DNA from: Pilasporangium apinafurcum
Taxonomy: Eukaryota > Oomycota > Peronosporomycetes > Pythiales > Pythiaceae
DNA length: 64,000 nucleotides
Assembly: GCA_001600495.1 (NCBI GenBank)
Contig: BCKE01000083.1
Location: forward strand, 55,326 to 119,325
Direction: 5' to 3'
Both the position numbers and the translations under genes were made by a program. Shown here piece by piece: positions 20,681 through 32,100 of the stretch; position 1 is the stretch's first letter; each line of letters starts with the position of its first letter. A model generated the notes under the pieces. It did no database searches. It was not told the origin of the DNA and was given only the letters and a program-made list of their open reading frames with translations.

Positions 20681-22975
20681 TCATGCACTTCGCACACAAC
20701 GAAATCCGATAAAAGCGGAACGGTCGTAGCTTTCACTTAACATCAGAAAGCGATTGTGCTGGTTGGACTGATACGCTTGCGGGAAATACCAGTTCGGGTC
20801 ACTGTGAGTCGATGCGATCGGTTGGTAGAAGCTCCCACCACGCAGCAACAAGCCGCATGTGTGCGCATCACAGGTCTGATCTGTCATCTGCCACACATAA
20901 CCAACAAGATCTTCTACTCCAAAAACTGTGGAGCGAGATGCTGAGTGCGAACCAACGCGATCTGGACTTGGAGGCTTCTTCTCTCGGGATACCGAGTGCA
21001 ATCGACTGGCAGCAAAATCATTTCCCCAGGGATACAAATCGTATTGGTCTCCGTTGGATGCAATGTATTGCCATTCCCAATCGTGAGGTAGGCGCTTCCC
21101 ATAGAAGGCAGCGAAGGCAACTGCGTCTTCCCACGCAACATACACGACGGGACAGTCTTCGAGATGCCTTGGTACCTCCCACATACTCAGTGGATTGTAT
21201 CTTTCACTGCTTCCGTCGGTTCGTTGTCGATTCTCCCAATGCAGCAAGAAGCGATCGAGAGATTTTGGTTGGTACTTGGATGCGTGAAGAAATTCGCAGA
21301 ATGCTCGATTCGTGACGGGGTATTTATCCACATAGAAGTCTTGGATCTGTAGGCGAGTGGAATGATTGTTCCATGGCCGATGCTCCCATGGGAATTGGAC
21401 CCCAGTGCCCAATTGAGGCCACGTCGGAGTCCACGCTGCTACCGGTTCAATTTGCACACCAGAGACATTGAACCACCAGTGCTGCGTTCCATGAATCCGA
21501 ATCATTTCATCTTCTAGTCCTCTTTTATCGGCACTTTGGATGAAATTACGGTCAAATCGTGAGAAAGAGTTAGAGTCAGAACTGGACGGTACAAACTTTT
21601 GGTAAAGTAATGGCCGTTTGGTAGAGAAGTCGGTCAGTGGGCGGACCGTGAGGTCATTCATTTCGTTCAAAAAATGGTCAAGTCCTTCAACAGGCTGAGA
21701 TGACGCGAAGATGGCACCAATGCCGCGTGGTTCTACTGTAATTTGAACGAAGGAGCTGTTCAGTTGGTCTCGTTGCTTTGTGAGTGGAAAACCATGGTAG
21801 ACATCGTACACAGTAACGTCGTCCCTGGACTGAGATGGTGTCAATGAGAATTGAAAGGTGATTTCACGGTCTGAGGTGCTGATCATACTGTAATACCAAC
21901 TTTCTTGCTTGGGAACTGGAAATTCGGACACAAATATGTTTTCTGGTGTTGATTCCGAGGCGTAAAACGGTTTCCAGAGTGAACTGGAGGTGGTAAAGGC
22001 GAAAAAACGGAGAATTTTGAACATTCGTTTAGCTGTCTCATCTTCACGAGCGGTCATAGCATTCCAGATGCCCCACACGTTCTCCCATACAACGTAACCC
22101 ACCCCATTAAAGAACGCCATCTGCAGCTCCAGTGTCCGATCGAGAGACCAGCGCGCGCAGACCTGTACCATATGGCGTGGCTCGAGGAACTTGGCCCGCG
22201 CCACGGGTGGAAATCGTGTGAATCCGTTGAAGTAGCCCCAGCTGATGGGATTGTGACTGAGATAAGCAGTCGGCACACCGCCCTCGGGAGTTGCGACTAT
22301 CGGATGGCTACAGTTGAAAAAAGATTTCGGTACCCCGTACATAGTGTCGCCATTAAAGCCGTCGGCATCCAACTCGTCCAAAATCGTATTCAGTGTCAAG
22401 ATGTCGGCATTGTACATGCGTACGACGCGTTCCAGTCCGTCTTCGTCTCTAGTGGCAGTGTCCCATGGGTTATAAGGAAGCAATACGCGGATGTCGTGGC
22501 TGTGAAACTGCTGAATAAGCTGCTGTATGCCGGCTATTCCACCAGGAAGATCGCGCACAAAGTCCCACTGGTTGCGGTTATCAATACCAATGTTGGGATA
22601 AGCCGGCCAAAGCAATACGCTGTCGATCTTGCCCACACGTCTTTCCATGTTGGCCACGTATTTGTCAACTGTGTAGGAATTTGTCTTGCGGTCGTAGATA
22701 TCGCGGTCGTGAAGCATCAAAAACGCTTGCACGAAGTTTTTCTGCGTCCATTGTGTGGTCTCCATATTGTAAATGTTGCAGACATCTTCTGGATCGTAGC
22801 GATTCGCAAGCAGCTCCATGTCCTTCCACTCCGTCCAGTGCATTCGCCAACGATCCACGTCGTGCGCTGCTCTCCCCTGCGGACCGTCAATAAGTTCGTA
22901 CCCATCAGGCTGCTGGTCCCACGCCACCACAGCCGTGGCAACTGCGCATAAAGTCAACAACAAGAGCAGCCACAT
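20681..22975 (-). CDS. Secreted glycosidase-like protein with C-terminal SUMF/FGE-fold domain
   Basis: 764 residues with a clear signal peptide (MWLLLLLTLCAVATAVVA). Residues 40-400 look like a TIM-barrel glycoside hydrolase: SVLLWPAYPNIGID, then DIRVLLPYNPWD, DELDADGFNGDTMYG and a YVVWENVWGIWN stretch. Residues 400-490 may be a beta-sandwich. From about 507 the SUMF/formylglycine-generating-enzyme fold begins: FYVDKYPVTNRAFCEFL, VVYVAWEDAVAFAAFYGKRL, the EWEW-type HDWEWQYIA, LYPWGND, VWQMTDQ, LLLRGGSF and a final GFRC. The active-site cysteines of true formylglycine-generating enzymes after RGGSF are absent, so sulfatase activation is unlikely. Extracellular or endomembrane carbohydrate processing is inferred. 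It is convergent with the CHAT gene, 113 bp away. Confidence 0.8.
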   Translation of the reverse strand: MWLLLLLTLCAVATAVVAWDQQPDGYELIDGPQGRAAHDVDRWRMHWTEWKDMELLANRYDPEDVCNIYNMETTQWTQKNFVQAFLMLHDRDIYDRKTNSYTVDKYVANMERRVGKIDSVLLWPAYPNIGIDNRNQWDFVRDLPGGIAGIQQLIQQFHSHDIRVLLPYNPWDTATRDEDGLERVVRMYNADILTLNTILDELDADGFNGDTMYGVPKSFFNCSHPIVATPEGGVPTAYLSHNPISWGYFNGFTRFPPVARAKFLEPRHMVQVCARWSLDRTLELQMAFFNGVGYVVWENVWGIWNAMTAREDETAKRMFKILRFFAFTTSSSLWKPFYASESTPENIFVSEFPVPKQESWYYSMISTSDREITFQFSLTPSQSRDDVTVYDVYHGFPLTKQRDQLNSSFVQITVEPRGIGAIFASSQPVEGLDHFLNEMNDLTVRPLTDFSTKRPLLYQKFVPSSSDSNSFSRFDRNFIQSADKRGLEDEMIRIHGTQHWWFNVSGVQIEPVAAWTPTWPQLGTGVQFPWEHRPWNNHSTRLQIQDFYVDKYPVTNRAFCEFLHASKYQPKSLDRFLLHWENRQRTDGSSERYNPLSMWEVPRHLEDCPVVYVAWEDAVAFAAFYGKRLPHDWEWQYIASNGDQYDLYPWGNDFAASRLHSVSREKKPPSPDRVGSHSASRSTVFGVEDLVGYVWQMTDQTCDAHTCGLLLRGGSFYQPIASTHSDPNWYFPQAYQSNQHNRFLMLSESYDRSAFIGFRCVRSA

Positions 22976-23882
22976 TATCTTCCTGAAGATCCACCGCAGA
23001 TTGCTCGAGTGAGCAAATGGACAAGTGAGTTCTTTTATTTCATCATCACGGTCTTGAGCTTGATGGTGAGACAGAAGCGAGTCAAAAAAATCTTGATCTG
23101 ATCCGGTGAAAAAACCTGATTCTACCCTTGTCGACTAGGTTTGCTGGCCGACAAAAGAACGAGATACGAACTAAAGTGGAGGTCTAATTGCGTATATTCA
23201 ACGCCATAGTCGTTGTGAACATCTTCTCCATAAAACGTATTGCACACTCCGAAGAACTGTCTGTTGCTTCGCCGTTTTTGGATCCAGATGACGAAAGATC
23301 TACAACCGTTGCACTTGGTCCAACAGACAACAGCGAAGGACTTACACGATTTTGCAAATTTTACCAAAAAAATTGTTTTTGTAAATCGATATATAATTGG
23401 GGTAGCAAAAAATATACGAGAATAATTAGGATAATAAAAAATAGCCAAATAATTAAAAAAATCTATGTATACTATACATTCAAATATACAAAATATCCGG
23501 TTTCAACCAGGAAGTTATTCTAGCTCGCGTAACTCGTGTAAAAGCGTAACCCTTTTACTGGCTTACACTGTTATGCAGTAAGAAAGCGCAATTGTTTGGC
23601 GACGGACGTCGTCAATCAAGAGGAAAGGGAAGAGAAAAAACGAAAGAGACTTACGCTTTTGGCGGAATATTAGGAACTGAATTATTGTTTTAATAAAGCT
23701 ACCTACAAACTGAAATGAATGACTGATGCTCGAGTGTCCAATTCGAACATAACCGTAAACAATGAACTACCGCACCTAGCAGAAGTTCGCATCTCTACAC
23801 AGTAAAAAATCGTACTTTATCAAACCCGTTCGGGTTTATCCCGTTTTCAGACCCGCTGGATCTGACATGTAATGGAGACCCA
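22976..23882. other. Intergenic, about 900 bp, no gene recognised
   Basis: The stretch is AT-rich, especially 23340-23520. A short palindrome (aacccgttcgggttt) lies at 23823-23837, next to the Fanzor relic. It also contains the promoter of the glycosidase/SUMF gene. Confidence 0.5.
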
Positions 23883-24433
23883 TTACAGTGGACCAGGTGT
23901 CTCCAACATTTGGACTCGATTAGTCCAGGAGAGTAGGTGTTGATTCTTCATAAAGATGTTCCTTGCAGCATTAACATCTCTATCGAGAACGAGCTTGCAG
24001 TGAGGGCACTGAAAGACTTTCTGATGCTCGATCGTGTATTTGATTCTCTCACATTGGAAACAAAGCTTTGTTGTATAATGATCCTCACAGTCGATCATGC
24101 GCCCGCCTGATCTTTCCATTTTGTAACTAAGTAGCTTCTTGAACTTATAATGAGACCACGTGAGCATTTTTCTTGATACCTTGCTTGATATCCTTTTTTG
24201 CTTGGACATCAGGTTTGATTACCAAAAGTTGGAAGAAGGACTTCATGGTAGTTGTCTGACAAGGATGAAATGATATCCATTCCTTGTTCCAATCGATTCA
24301 AGATCTTACAACCACATTCTGTGCCCGCTACTGCTTGAGATAGCTCTGACGTTAGCCAAATCTGGAAGTTCTCATCCTCTAATGGTTTCAGGATGGATAC
24401 CAAATATATCTCTAACTTTGGCAGAGGATCCAT
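23883..24433 (-). pseudogene. Fanzor (eukaryotic TnpB-like) nuclease relic, C-terminal part
   Basis: Two overlapping open pieces on the minus strand. The upstream piece ends ...YHEVLLPTFGNQT then stop near 24209. The downstream piece begins at 24209 in another frame with RISSKVSRKMLTWSHYKFKK, the conserved RuvC-II to RuvC-III region of Fanzor. It continues through a zinc ribbon with intact CFQC and CPHC pairs and ends in LDRDVNAARNI, which carries the last RuvC aspartate. So at least one frameshift separates the pieces. Upstream of about 24240 the homology fades, and the N-terminus with the first RuvC Asp was not found. Fanzors are RNA-guided nucleases mobilised with transposons. This copy is dead. 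No terminal repeats or guide RNA were identified. Confidence 0.77.
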
Positions 24434-25272
24434 ACCTGGTCATCCCTTTCGACTGAAATCGATGTCGTGGCTTGGTAGCAAGTTCACAAGTGAGATAGAT
24501 GATAGTCAATCACCAGGCTGCACTTGAAAGTCTCCAGCCATGGATGGTATGCAGAGTAACGTACTGAGGATGAAGAGCCACCGCGTGGCATTATTCAAGT
24601 GCTGTCGCTGCCTGTCACAGGTTGTACAATAGTGTTTGCCTAAAGATTTCACCCTCTAGTGGTGGCAGTGAACACTAGTCTATTAAATGTCTGTGTACGA
24701 CTCAACGGTGCGTCAACAGTAATACTACAGGTATGGACGCATGCAAGGCTCCCGCTGTTCCATATAATCTCATATCTATGATCTTTGCCTCCCTTTCGCA
24801 CCGATACTACCGTGCCATGTTTTCTGGACAGTCACTTTGATTCTCCACGCGCTCGATCTCCTCGAGCATGCACTGCCATCGCTTCGCATCCGTTCTTGAA
24901 AAGAAGAATGGTGTTCATTGCGGAGAGTTGGAAACAAGTTTCTATCGATAGGGAGAAAAAACACGTCAAAGTATATTCCGCCGGTGGGAGAAGTGGGGGA
25001 ATAAAGATTAAGATTTATGAAGTCAACAAGTCATGAAACGTGACTTCTTCTGGACTACAGTGGATTGTGGCTATGGTGCCATGAATAAAATAATAGAAAT
25101 CTATATGCTTGTAGACCTTTACTGTAGCGGCCAATGCATTCCATGCTTAAAGGTAAGTTGATTATGCTGATAGAGAAAAAGGAGCAGTGCACATGAGCTA
25201 AGCCAGTCGATTGCCATAGATGCACGTACCAAACGTGCGTTTTAGACTGATATTATATCTTATAGGCATCAC
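24434..25272. other. Intergenic, about 840 bp, no gene recognised
   Basis: Possibly includes degraded N-terminal Fanzor sequence and transposon edge, but no readable homology or inverted terminal repeat was seen. Short open frames show no known domain. Confidence 0.4.
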
Positions 25273-25814
25273 TCACACAAAAGACGGGTGCAACATTCGA
25301 GAGCAAGGCATAAACAAAATGAAACTGGAGCCGTACGAACGTCGTCCTTTGTAGCGACTTTGGTGTAATAGTTCGTTTAACAGGAGGGATGTGGAATCTC
25401 TGTGGATGGCGTTTCTGTCTGTGCCTGCGCTAAAACTTCCAATTAGGGCTTTAGTGAGAACAGCGCAGCCAGGCTCGAACGTCGTGGCGAGTGTGCAGAC
25501 GTTCAACTTGGCTTCACTCATTGAAATAGTCAAGAGACAGTCTAATGGATTGAGCGAAATAATCGTCGCGATGAGTGAGTGGTACAATGGCGACATGCAC
25601 ATCTTGGCGTTCTACTCGACCGTGGCAGCGCCGTCGCGTAGAGCATGTTGTATCCAGACGCGCTGGAGTAGGTGAAGATATCCATCCCACTCAGTAAAGA
25701 AGCGAGTGCCATGAACGCCCCTGTCTGTTAGACAGACATACAGGACATATCAGTAGCTGTAGCGGAGCCCACGAAAGCAGCAGCAACAACAGTGAAGCGC
25801 GTAATGAGGTTCAT
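25273..25814 (-). pseudogene. Elicitin-like pseudogene
   Basis: The minus strand reads from an ATG at 25814 into a signal-peptide-like MNLITRFTVVAAAFVGSATA, matching the intact elicitin's MNLPAVFAIAAAAFVGSAAA. A TAA stop follows within about 30 codons. In the same frame SGYNMLYATALP appears (intact copy: SGYNMLYATSLP). A frameshift near 25605-25620 then moves the homology to the frame reading SLIATIISLNPLDC and EAKLNVCTLATTFEPGC (intact: SLISTIISYKVPDC and GAKLNVYALADSFASDC). The Thr-rich tail is missing. This is a disabled paralogue of the gene at 27543-28064, in the same orientation. Confidence 0.88.
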
Positions 25815-27542
25815 ACTGTGGCTGATGTGCTGCAGTGGATGGGTTTGAGGTGCTGAGCTCAAATTCAAAAGTAAAGTTAGTAGAGTGGCTTTGAACTGTG
25901 CGCCGCTTGCTAGTGTGAAGTGAAAGATTCCGAAGTTGCACTCTATCTACTCTATGTATCTGACAGGAACATCACAGGATGAAATCACTTCAAAGAGTGG
26001 GAGCAGCGCCGCACTATGGTCCGTCCCAAGTACGGTGCAAATTCTGTGAGGAGTCAGTAGATCCGAGCGATATATTTGGTGGAACCATTGATCCATAAAG
26101 TCTACGCTATGCCTGAGAACGTCAGCCAGTACGCCATTCCAACACCCACACTCCAATTCATGTTCGAACGCAAGAAAAAAACGGCGTAGAGTGGTACTGA
26201 GCCAGAAATCTTGCAAGTGAGTCACTAGTGGACACCTGAATGATCTGACAGATCCTATCGGTTACAGAACCGCCTGATATCTGTTACGGAACCGTTTGAA
26301 TCACTGGTGCACGTTCTCTGCGTCAGAAAATCGAACCTCAAAGCGACAACTTGGACAGAAACGATGGGATCAGAGCTGAGATGCTTCGAGTGCGAGTCCC
26401 AGACGCACTACGACTTGTGAAGACAGGACCAAAAATTGACATACTAGGGATGGGGAACTACTTCAACTCCGGCCTTCACTTGTTGAGTCTCCCTCACGGT
26501 TGAGAGCATCATTGTTTCTTATTTTACAGATCGGAGGATAATTTCAATAGCATCTAATGCACTAATAGCAACCGCGTTTCTCTCCTGCACATGAAACTTT
26601 TGCATATTCTATTTCATTAGAAGAGGGTGTTTATCCCGACAACAACGCTGAGATGTTCGCCGAATGGGTCGAATTCATCTTGCAAGCAATTATGCGGTAT
26701 TGAAATCTGATCAGAACGCAGGTGTCATGATGTCATGACACTCCGACCGATCTTTGACTTCTCATGTATTGCTTCATTGTGGATCCTACATCTAAAAATA
26801 TTAACTTTTACATCAGTGTACTATGAGATCGGTATGAGTGCCGATTGCATCGACTGATGTGAAATGAACCGCTTCATTTCATTTCGGTGCCACTAGATCT
26901 TTAGAGACCTTCTGACGTTGTGACAAGTGATTTGCTTGCACGCTGCTCCATCCTAATGGCCGCTATTGCACAATCTCCTGCTCATTCTTCATTTTGCGCT
27001 GAGCACTTCAGATCAGTTCACTCCAAAATGTCGAAATTGATGCTTGTGCCGATAGGCTTGAAGGTCAAATAACGCTTGTTAGTGTTGCGTTACCTGAATG
27101 GATACTTCTTTGCACTTACTTGCGGTCTTGGCTGGGGGTGGTTCTCGCTCATGATTCACAAGACAAGCTTCACGTCACTCGGAGTCCTCCGTCGTGATGT
27201 CCCTGCACCGTTCAGTGGGAAAGCATCCGAGAAGCTGTTGACAACTCCTGATCGTGCGTCTTCTTCTAAAGAGAAGCATTGCATTTTCTAACAAGATTCG
27301 TAATACGACAGACAAAAATGAATTATCAACACACCAAGATAAGCAGTAACGTTGCAGCACGAACTCCCTAGAGACTAGAGGGCACGGCCATTTGTATTTC
27401 GTGACTTCTTATCGAAAGGACGAAATGTGAAGTATACATATACAACTGCAAGAAGAGTGGACGTGAAATCGAGACAACTTTGTAGGCGACCAACTACTTA
27501 AGGTATCGCCTACTCAATGCTGACCAAACGCACTCCATTCGC
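25815..27542. other. Intergenic, about 1.7 kb, no gene recognised
   Basis: No open frame with a recognisable domain and no clear repeat. It contains the former promoter of the elicitin pseudogene and, at its right end, the 3' flank of the intact elicitin. Confidence 0.45.
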
Positions 27543-28064
27543 TTAGCAAGCGGCTGGGCTGGAGGTGGAAGGAGTGGAAGGAGTGGCCGTGGTGGTCGAA
27601 GGGGTGGCCGTGGTGGTCGAGGGGGTAGCCGTGGTGGTCGAAGGAGTGGCCGTGGTGGTCGAAGGGGTGGCCGTGGTGGGAGCGGGAGTCTCCGCAGGGT
27701 TGAGCGCAGCGCAGTCCGAGGCGAACGAGTCAGCGAGAGCGTAGACGTTCAACTTAGCACCGCTGGTTGGGACGGTGAGCACGCAGTCCGGAACCTTGTA
27801 CGAGATGATCGTCGAGATGAGCGACTTGCACGAGTCGGTCTTGCACATGATGGCCTTTTGGTCATTCGTGGGGAGGCTAGTGGCATACAGCATGTTGTAG
27901 CCCGATGTAGTGGAGCAGGAGGTCAGATCCGTGCCTGAGATGAGCGGAACCATGGCCGTGTAGGCAGTGGCCTGCTGGGAAGCAGAGCAAGCATCAGTGC
28001 TGTAGGCAGCGGCGGAGCCAACAAAGGCGGCAGCGGCGATGGCGAAGACGGCTGGGAGGTTCAT
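27543..28064 (-). CDS. Elicitin-like secreted protein with Thr/Ser/Pro repeat tail
   Basis: 173 residues from the ATG at 28064. An in-frame upstream ATG exists, but the signal peptide (MNLPAVFAIAAAAFVGSAAA) starts here. The mature domain has the six elicitin cysteines, in DAC, TSC, IMC, DSC, PDC and SDC, over about 95 residues, plus the GYNMLYA and LISTIIS helices of the fold. The tail has five tandem repeats of TTATPS type and ends in PSTSSPAAC, typical of O-glycosylated, wall- or membrane-anchored elicitin-like proteins. Elicitins bind sterols and are recognised by plants as molecular patterns. The tail implies a surface-attached rather than freely secreted form (inference). Confidence 0.93.
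   Translation of the reverse strand: MNLPAVFAIAAAAFVGSAAAYSTDACSASQQATAYTAMVPLISGTDLTSCSTTSGYNMLYATSLPTNDQKAIMCKTDSCKSLISTIISYKVPDCVLTVPTSGAKLNVYALADSFASDCAALNPAETPAPTTATPSTTTATPSTTTATPSTTTATPSTTTATPSTPSTSSPAAC
27565..27690 (-). repeat. Short tandem repeat coding the elicitin Thr-rich tail
   Basis: About 18-bp units (ggtggtcgaaggggtggccg and variants) repeat around five times and encode the TTATPS units. Such arrays change copy number readily between strains. Confidence 0.8.
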
Positions 28065-29158
28065 GGTTGAAAGTGGCTGGTAAGTCGTGTGCGCTGTCGA
28101 AGGTAAATCGAAGAATGAGGTGGGAAGCACCCGCTGTCATGAAGTGGTGACAAGTTCTTTTTGCACATCTTTTTTGCTGTGAGGATGACAGCCTTCCCAA
28201 CCTCCCACACCAGACTTGTCACAATTGAGCGGTTCGAAAAAAGAGCTACCGGATCGGAGCAGAGACGCGGGTGTGTTGTCTTGGCTACCCATCAAAATTT
28301 ATGTGCTGACGGAATTGAGTCACAGTTCCGATCTTTTGATCGTTCGATCTATTCATGCGCTTCAATCACGAAGCAGAAACGGGTCTACAGGAACCTCTGA
28401 TACCTTATACTTCAGCCTAATCGTGATGTCCATAACTTCTGGATAATCATCATCAATCAAATACGATGCAGGTCCCATGCAATCCTGGCATGCAGAGTTT
28501 CACTCAGAACTATTGCAATAAAAGGGAAGTGCGCTTGGTTGACTCTTAACTAGTCAGCGTCTGTCAATTACGGAACTTAGAATCCATTGTATTGGAGAAC
28601 TGAGTCTGCCAAATTGGGTCTGGTAACAACGGAAACCTTGAAGCATGAGGTGAACCCAAAATGTCCCAGCTACGCGATGCCACTCCGGCGTTGTATATTT
28701 TCGAAAGGCTCCAATACAAATGCACTTTTTAGGCCCTTTACTGCCCTTGAATGCCGCCGGCTGTTTAGGAAAAATGACCTGTAAAGAGGAAGCAAGTAGC
28801 TCCCAGAGTAGCACTTGCTGTTCGATTCCGTTGTTCTGAATGAAGCACATGGCGCATAATTTAGAAACGTTGACCAAAGTCCAAACAATCATCCGATCAC
28901 TGCGACTGAGCTATCATAGCATTTTTGCTTGGTGGCACGTCCATACCCGGCATGTCCATCTCCCTCATCGCGAGCCACGCATCTTGGTTAACGCGTCAGA
29001 AAACGGCCGCCACATTTTTTCGAAATCGTTTCTATTGAACAGCAAACGATTATAAAATTTCTAACGTATCTAAATTGACGAGGTTCTTCTATCAAATGTA
29101 TTTACTCTATTTAATGACTTATTAAAATAAGGACATTGATGACCATCACTCTGCCGCT
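28065..29158. other. Intergenic, about 1.1 kb, no gene recognised
   Basis: The elicitin promoter lies at the left, and at the right an AT-rich leader of the 7TM-INPP4 gene. A minus-strand open stretch at 28554-28892 has no recognisable domain and is not called. Confidence 0.45.
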
Positions 29159-32100
29159 ATGGCTTGCTTTCCTCTTTTCCTTCCAACCTCAACTGGGGCA
29201 TGCACAAGAAGCCCACGCTCCATGGCCGCAGCAGTTCCGAACGCCGCGTCGCTGCTGCGTTCTGTTCCCACCGTTGTGATCTCTCCGAGTACTTTTACGC
29301 CTGGAAGTGTGGATGTCGTTAACTCTGATGAAAATCTCGTTTACCTTCCGAATCCGTCGCAGCCCGTCGAGCTTCTCTGCGTATCGTTGTACTTGGTACT
29401 GGCGATAGTCGCAGCCTGTCGAGCTATGTCGCTACCCACACGGTATTCGGCTGACGAAGTGAAGCGCCATCACACCTTTCAGCAGCTGATGGTCATATTC
29501 GCGCTCTTCCGCACGGGTTCGTTCCTTGGACGGAACGAAGCAAGAGATTTGCTTAACCGCGCGGCGGTATGTGTGTTTTTCTCACTCGTGCTCTTTCAGG
29601 TGCTCTTCTGGATTGATATTGCTAACCCGAAGGTCTCACGACGCTCTAAACGCATTTGGGTGGCGTTTACCGTATCTAATAGCGTCTTCTACGCACTTGT
29701 GTTGGGGTTTTCAATTCTACATGTGCTTGAGGTCAAGAGTGTGCAGGCGAATGAAAGCGGCGAATATATTGCGTCCGCGCAAAAGGAAACTAATATCCTA
29801 ACCGAGTTAATACCAGTCATTCTCATCGGTATGGGAAGCCTCGCCAGCTCTTTAGGGTTGATTTATGTCACATGTCAAATGCGACGACGTGTTGGGCGTG
29901 TACTCAGCCAAGGTGGGGATACGAAACGGCGTCGGCTGGATGAGCGATTGGAAGCGAAGCTGCAACGTGCATTGCGTTTTACGATGACTGTGATGGGCAT
30001 TTGCTCGATAATTTTTCTGATGAGAACACTGCTGTATTTGCAACGACCGTTTTCGCATCGTGGCTGTGGCGATATTACCGACTCCGACGTATGCATCATA
30101 TTGGGATATGCCGTACCGGAAGTGCTTTCGTGCACACTGTTTTTAATTCTCATGTGGGAGGTAGAGCCAAACTTGCAATTTCCGTCACGGCGGATTCCGA
30201 GCTATAACTCAGTTTCTGAATCCTCTCCGTTGCTTGGGTATGATAACAAGACTGGGAGCGACAATCCTCAATCTCTAGCTCCATCAGTCACGTCTATGTC
30301 GATAACAAGATCTCGCAGGGACAATCAAAACACCAAGCGCCGATTGAATTTACTATCCCGAGGATTCAGCGGAGCTATTCGACGTCGTCTTGAACTTACA
30401 ATGCGGCAAAGAGCTGGCAAGAGAGGTGGCGAAAAACGTACTACAAATTTATCAAGTGAATATGGCTTAGAGAGTCTGTCAGGTAGTATGCCGGAAAAGC
30501 AGGCAAAGCATATGGTTGTTCATGAAGAGCCATCTGCGTCGCTGTCTGCCTCGTCGACCTACGCATGGTTCTCATTCCAGTGTTTCAATCTGAAACTTCC
30601 ATCGACGTCAACGCTCTCAACCTCATCATTTCTCGTTTTACACGTCCTGGATCCAGACACAGGGAATATTGTCTCTGAAATTGGGCGATCTGAAATGTCG
30701 TCATCTGAGGATCCGTGCTTTCATCTAATGTTCGCGGTGGAAATGCGCAGCCAAGATATTCTACGTGCCTCAGTATATGCTGTTCGAGATCAGAGATCAA
30801 CTCATGAACTGGACAACCAGTGGCTGGTTGGAGATGCAATGATTGCTTTGAGGTCATTTATGGTCTCCTCAGAGTTTGCATTTGGCCGTGCAACACTGCA
30901 TCAGCTATTTTCTCCACTCTCGCGAACTCAATCATCGGGAGAAATTGTTGTCCGTTGTGAGGCAGCAGTGATAAGTGCAAGTGGGGTATCAAATGAAGGC
31001 CACGAGCGTATTATACGATCGTTTATGTATTTTGGAATTGACGATGAAATCGGTGATGGTCTTTTCTCGACATCGCTCGGATCATCCAATTGTCAAACTG
31101 ACACAACTTCAGCATCCCGTCTACATAATTCTCATCGAAAAGTGCTTGTGGAGGAAGAGCTCATAGAAAGCGTATACACATGGGAAATACCCTATCAGTT
31201 GTTACAACTTATCTTGTCTGACCTCCTAATCCAAGTTAACGCTTTAAAACGCAAGTATTTACCTGGCGATTCCGAAAGTAGCGCTCCATCAACTCCCATG
31301 AGTCAGCTTTCGTTACCGAGTCGTATTGGCTCGACAATCTCACAACCCATGGCGATGTCACCTGGGTCTTTAAGTATTGTTCCAGAAAGCGAAAGCGCAT
31401 CGATCTTTTCAGATGAAGAAGATGCATTACCTACTGAGCATGACTTGGATGTTAATCATGAGTCTGTGGACAGAAGAACAACTAGCATTGGAATGCTATC
31501 AGAAATGATTTTCCAAATTCAAGGCGACGCAATGGAGCGGAAGAAACGAAAATGGCGTTTAGAATTACTCTTCAAAATGGAGCGATACATTTCGGAGGTT
31601 GAAGATGCAATATTGCGATATGGAGACGTTCAGCACGGTGGACTCACATTTAAGCCAAGTACGATGAAGGCCGATCCTGGACTACGGTTTATTCCATTAA
31701 ACTTACATCAGCAATTGATGACAGTGGGAACTGCAGTACCAACATCTAAAGATGATGTCACATATGGTGATCGTGGAGAGCGATATGCGCGTCTTGTAAA
31801 CACGTTTGTTGGATCGTTTTTAGCATCTCCAGGCCAAGGCAGAACGTACACAAGCCCACATGGTCATCTTAGTGATTTTGATGCTTTAAGTGAGCTAAGT
31901 GATGACAGTGACAGTGACATGGCTGATAGCGATTACAACGATGATGAAGTTGGTGAGCAGAACGTGAAAAAAGAGCTACCTTTAGAGCCTGCGGAAGCCT
32001 TACGCCGTCGTGTCATTTCCTTTGACTCTGCTGAGACTATTGTGAAAATGGCTGTAGATGGGTGTAAAGTTACTGTACCAACCGAGCAACGTAAGTTAGC

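Noticed and set aside
28554-28892. 112-codon minus-strand frame between the elicitin and the 7TM gene
   Set aside because: No domain, no signal peptide and no repeat context.
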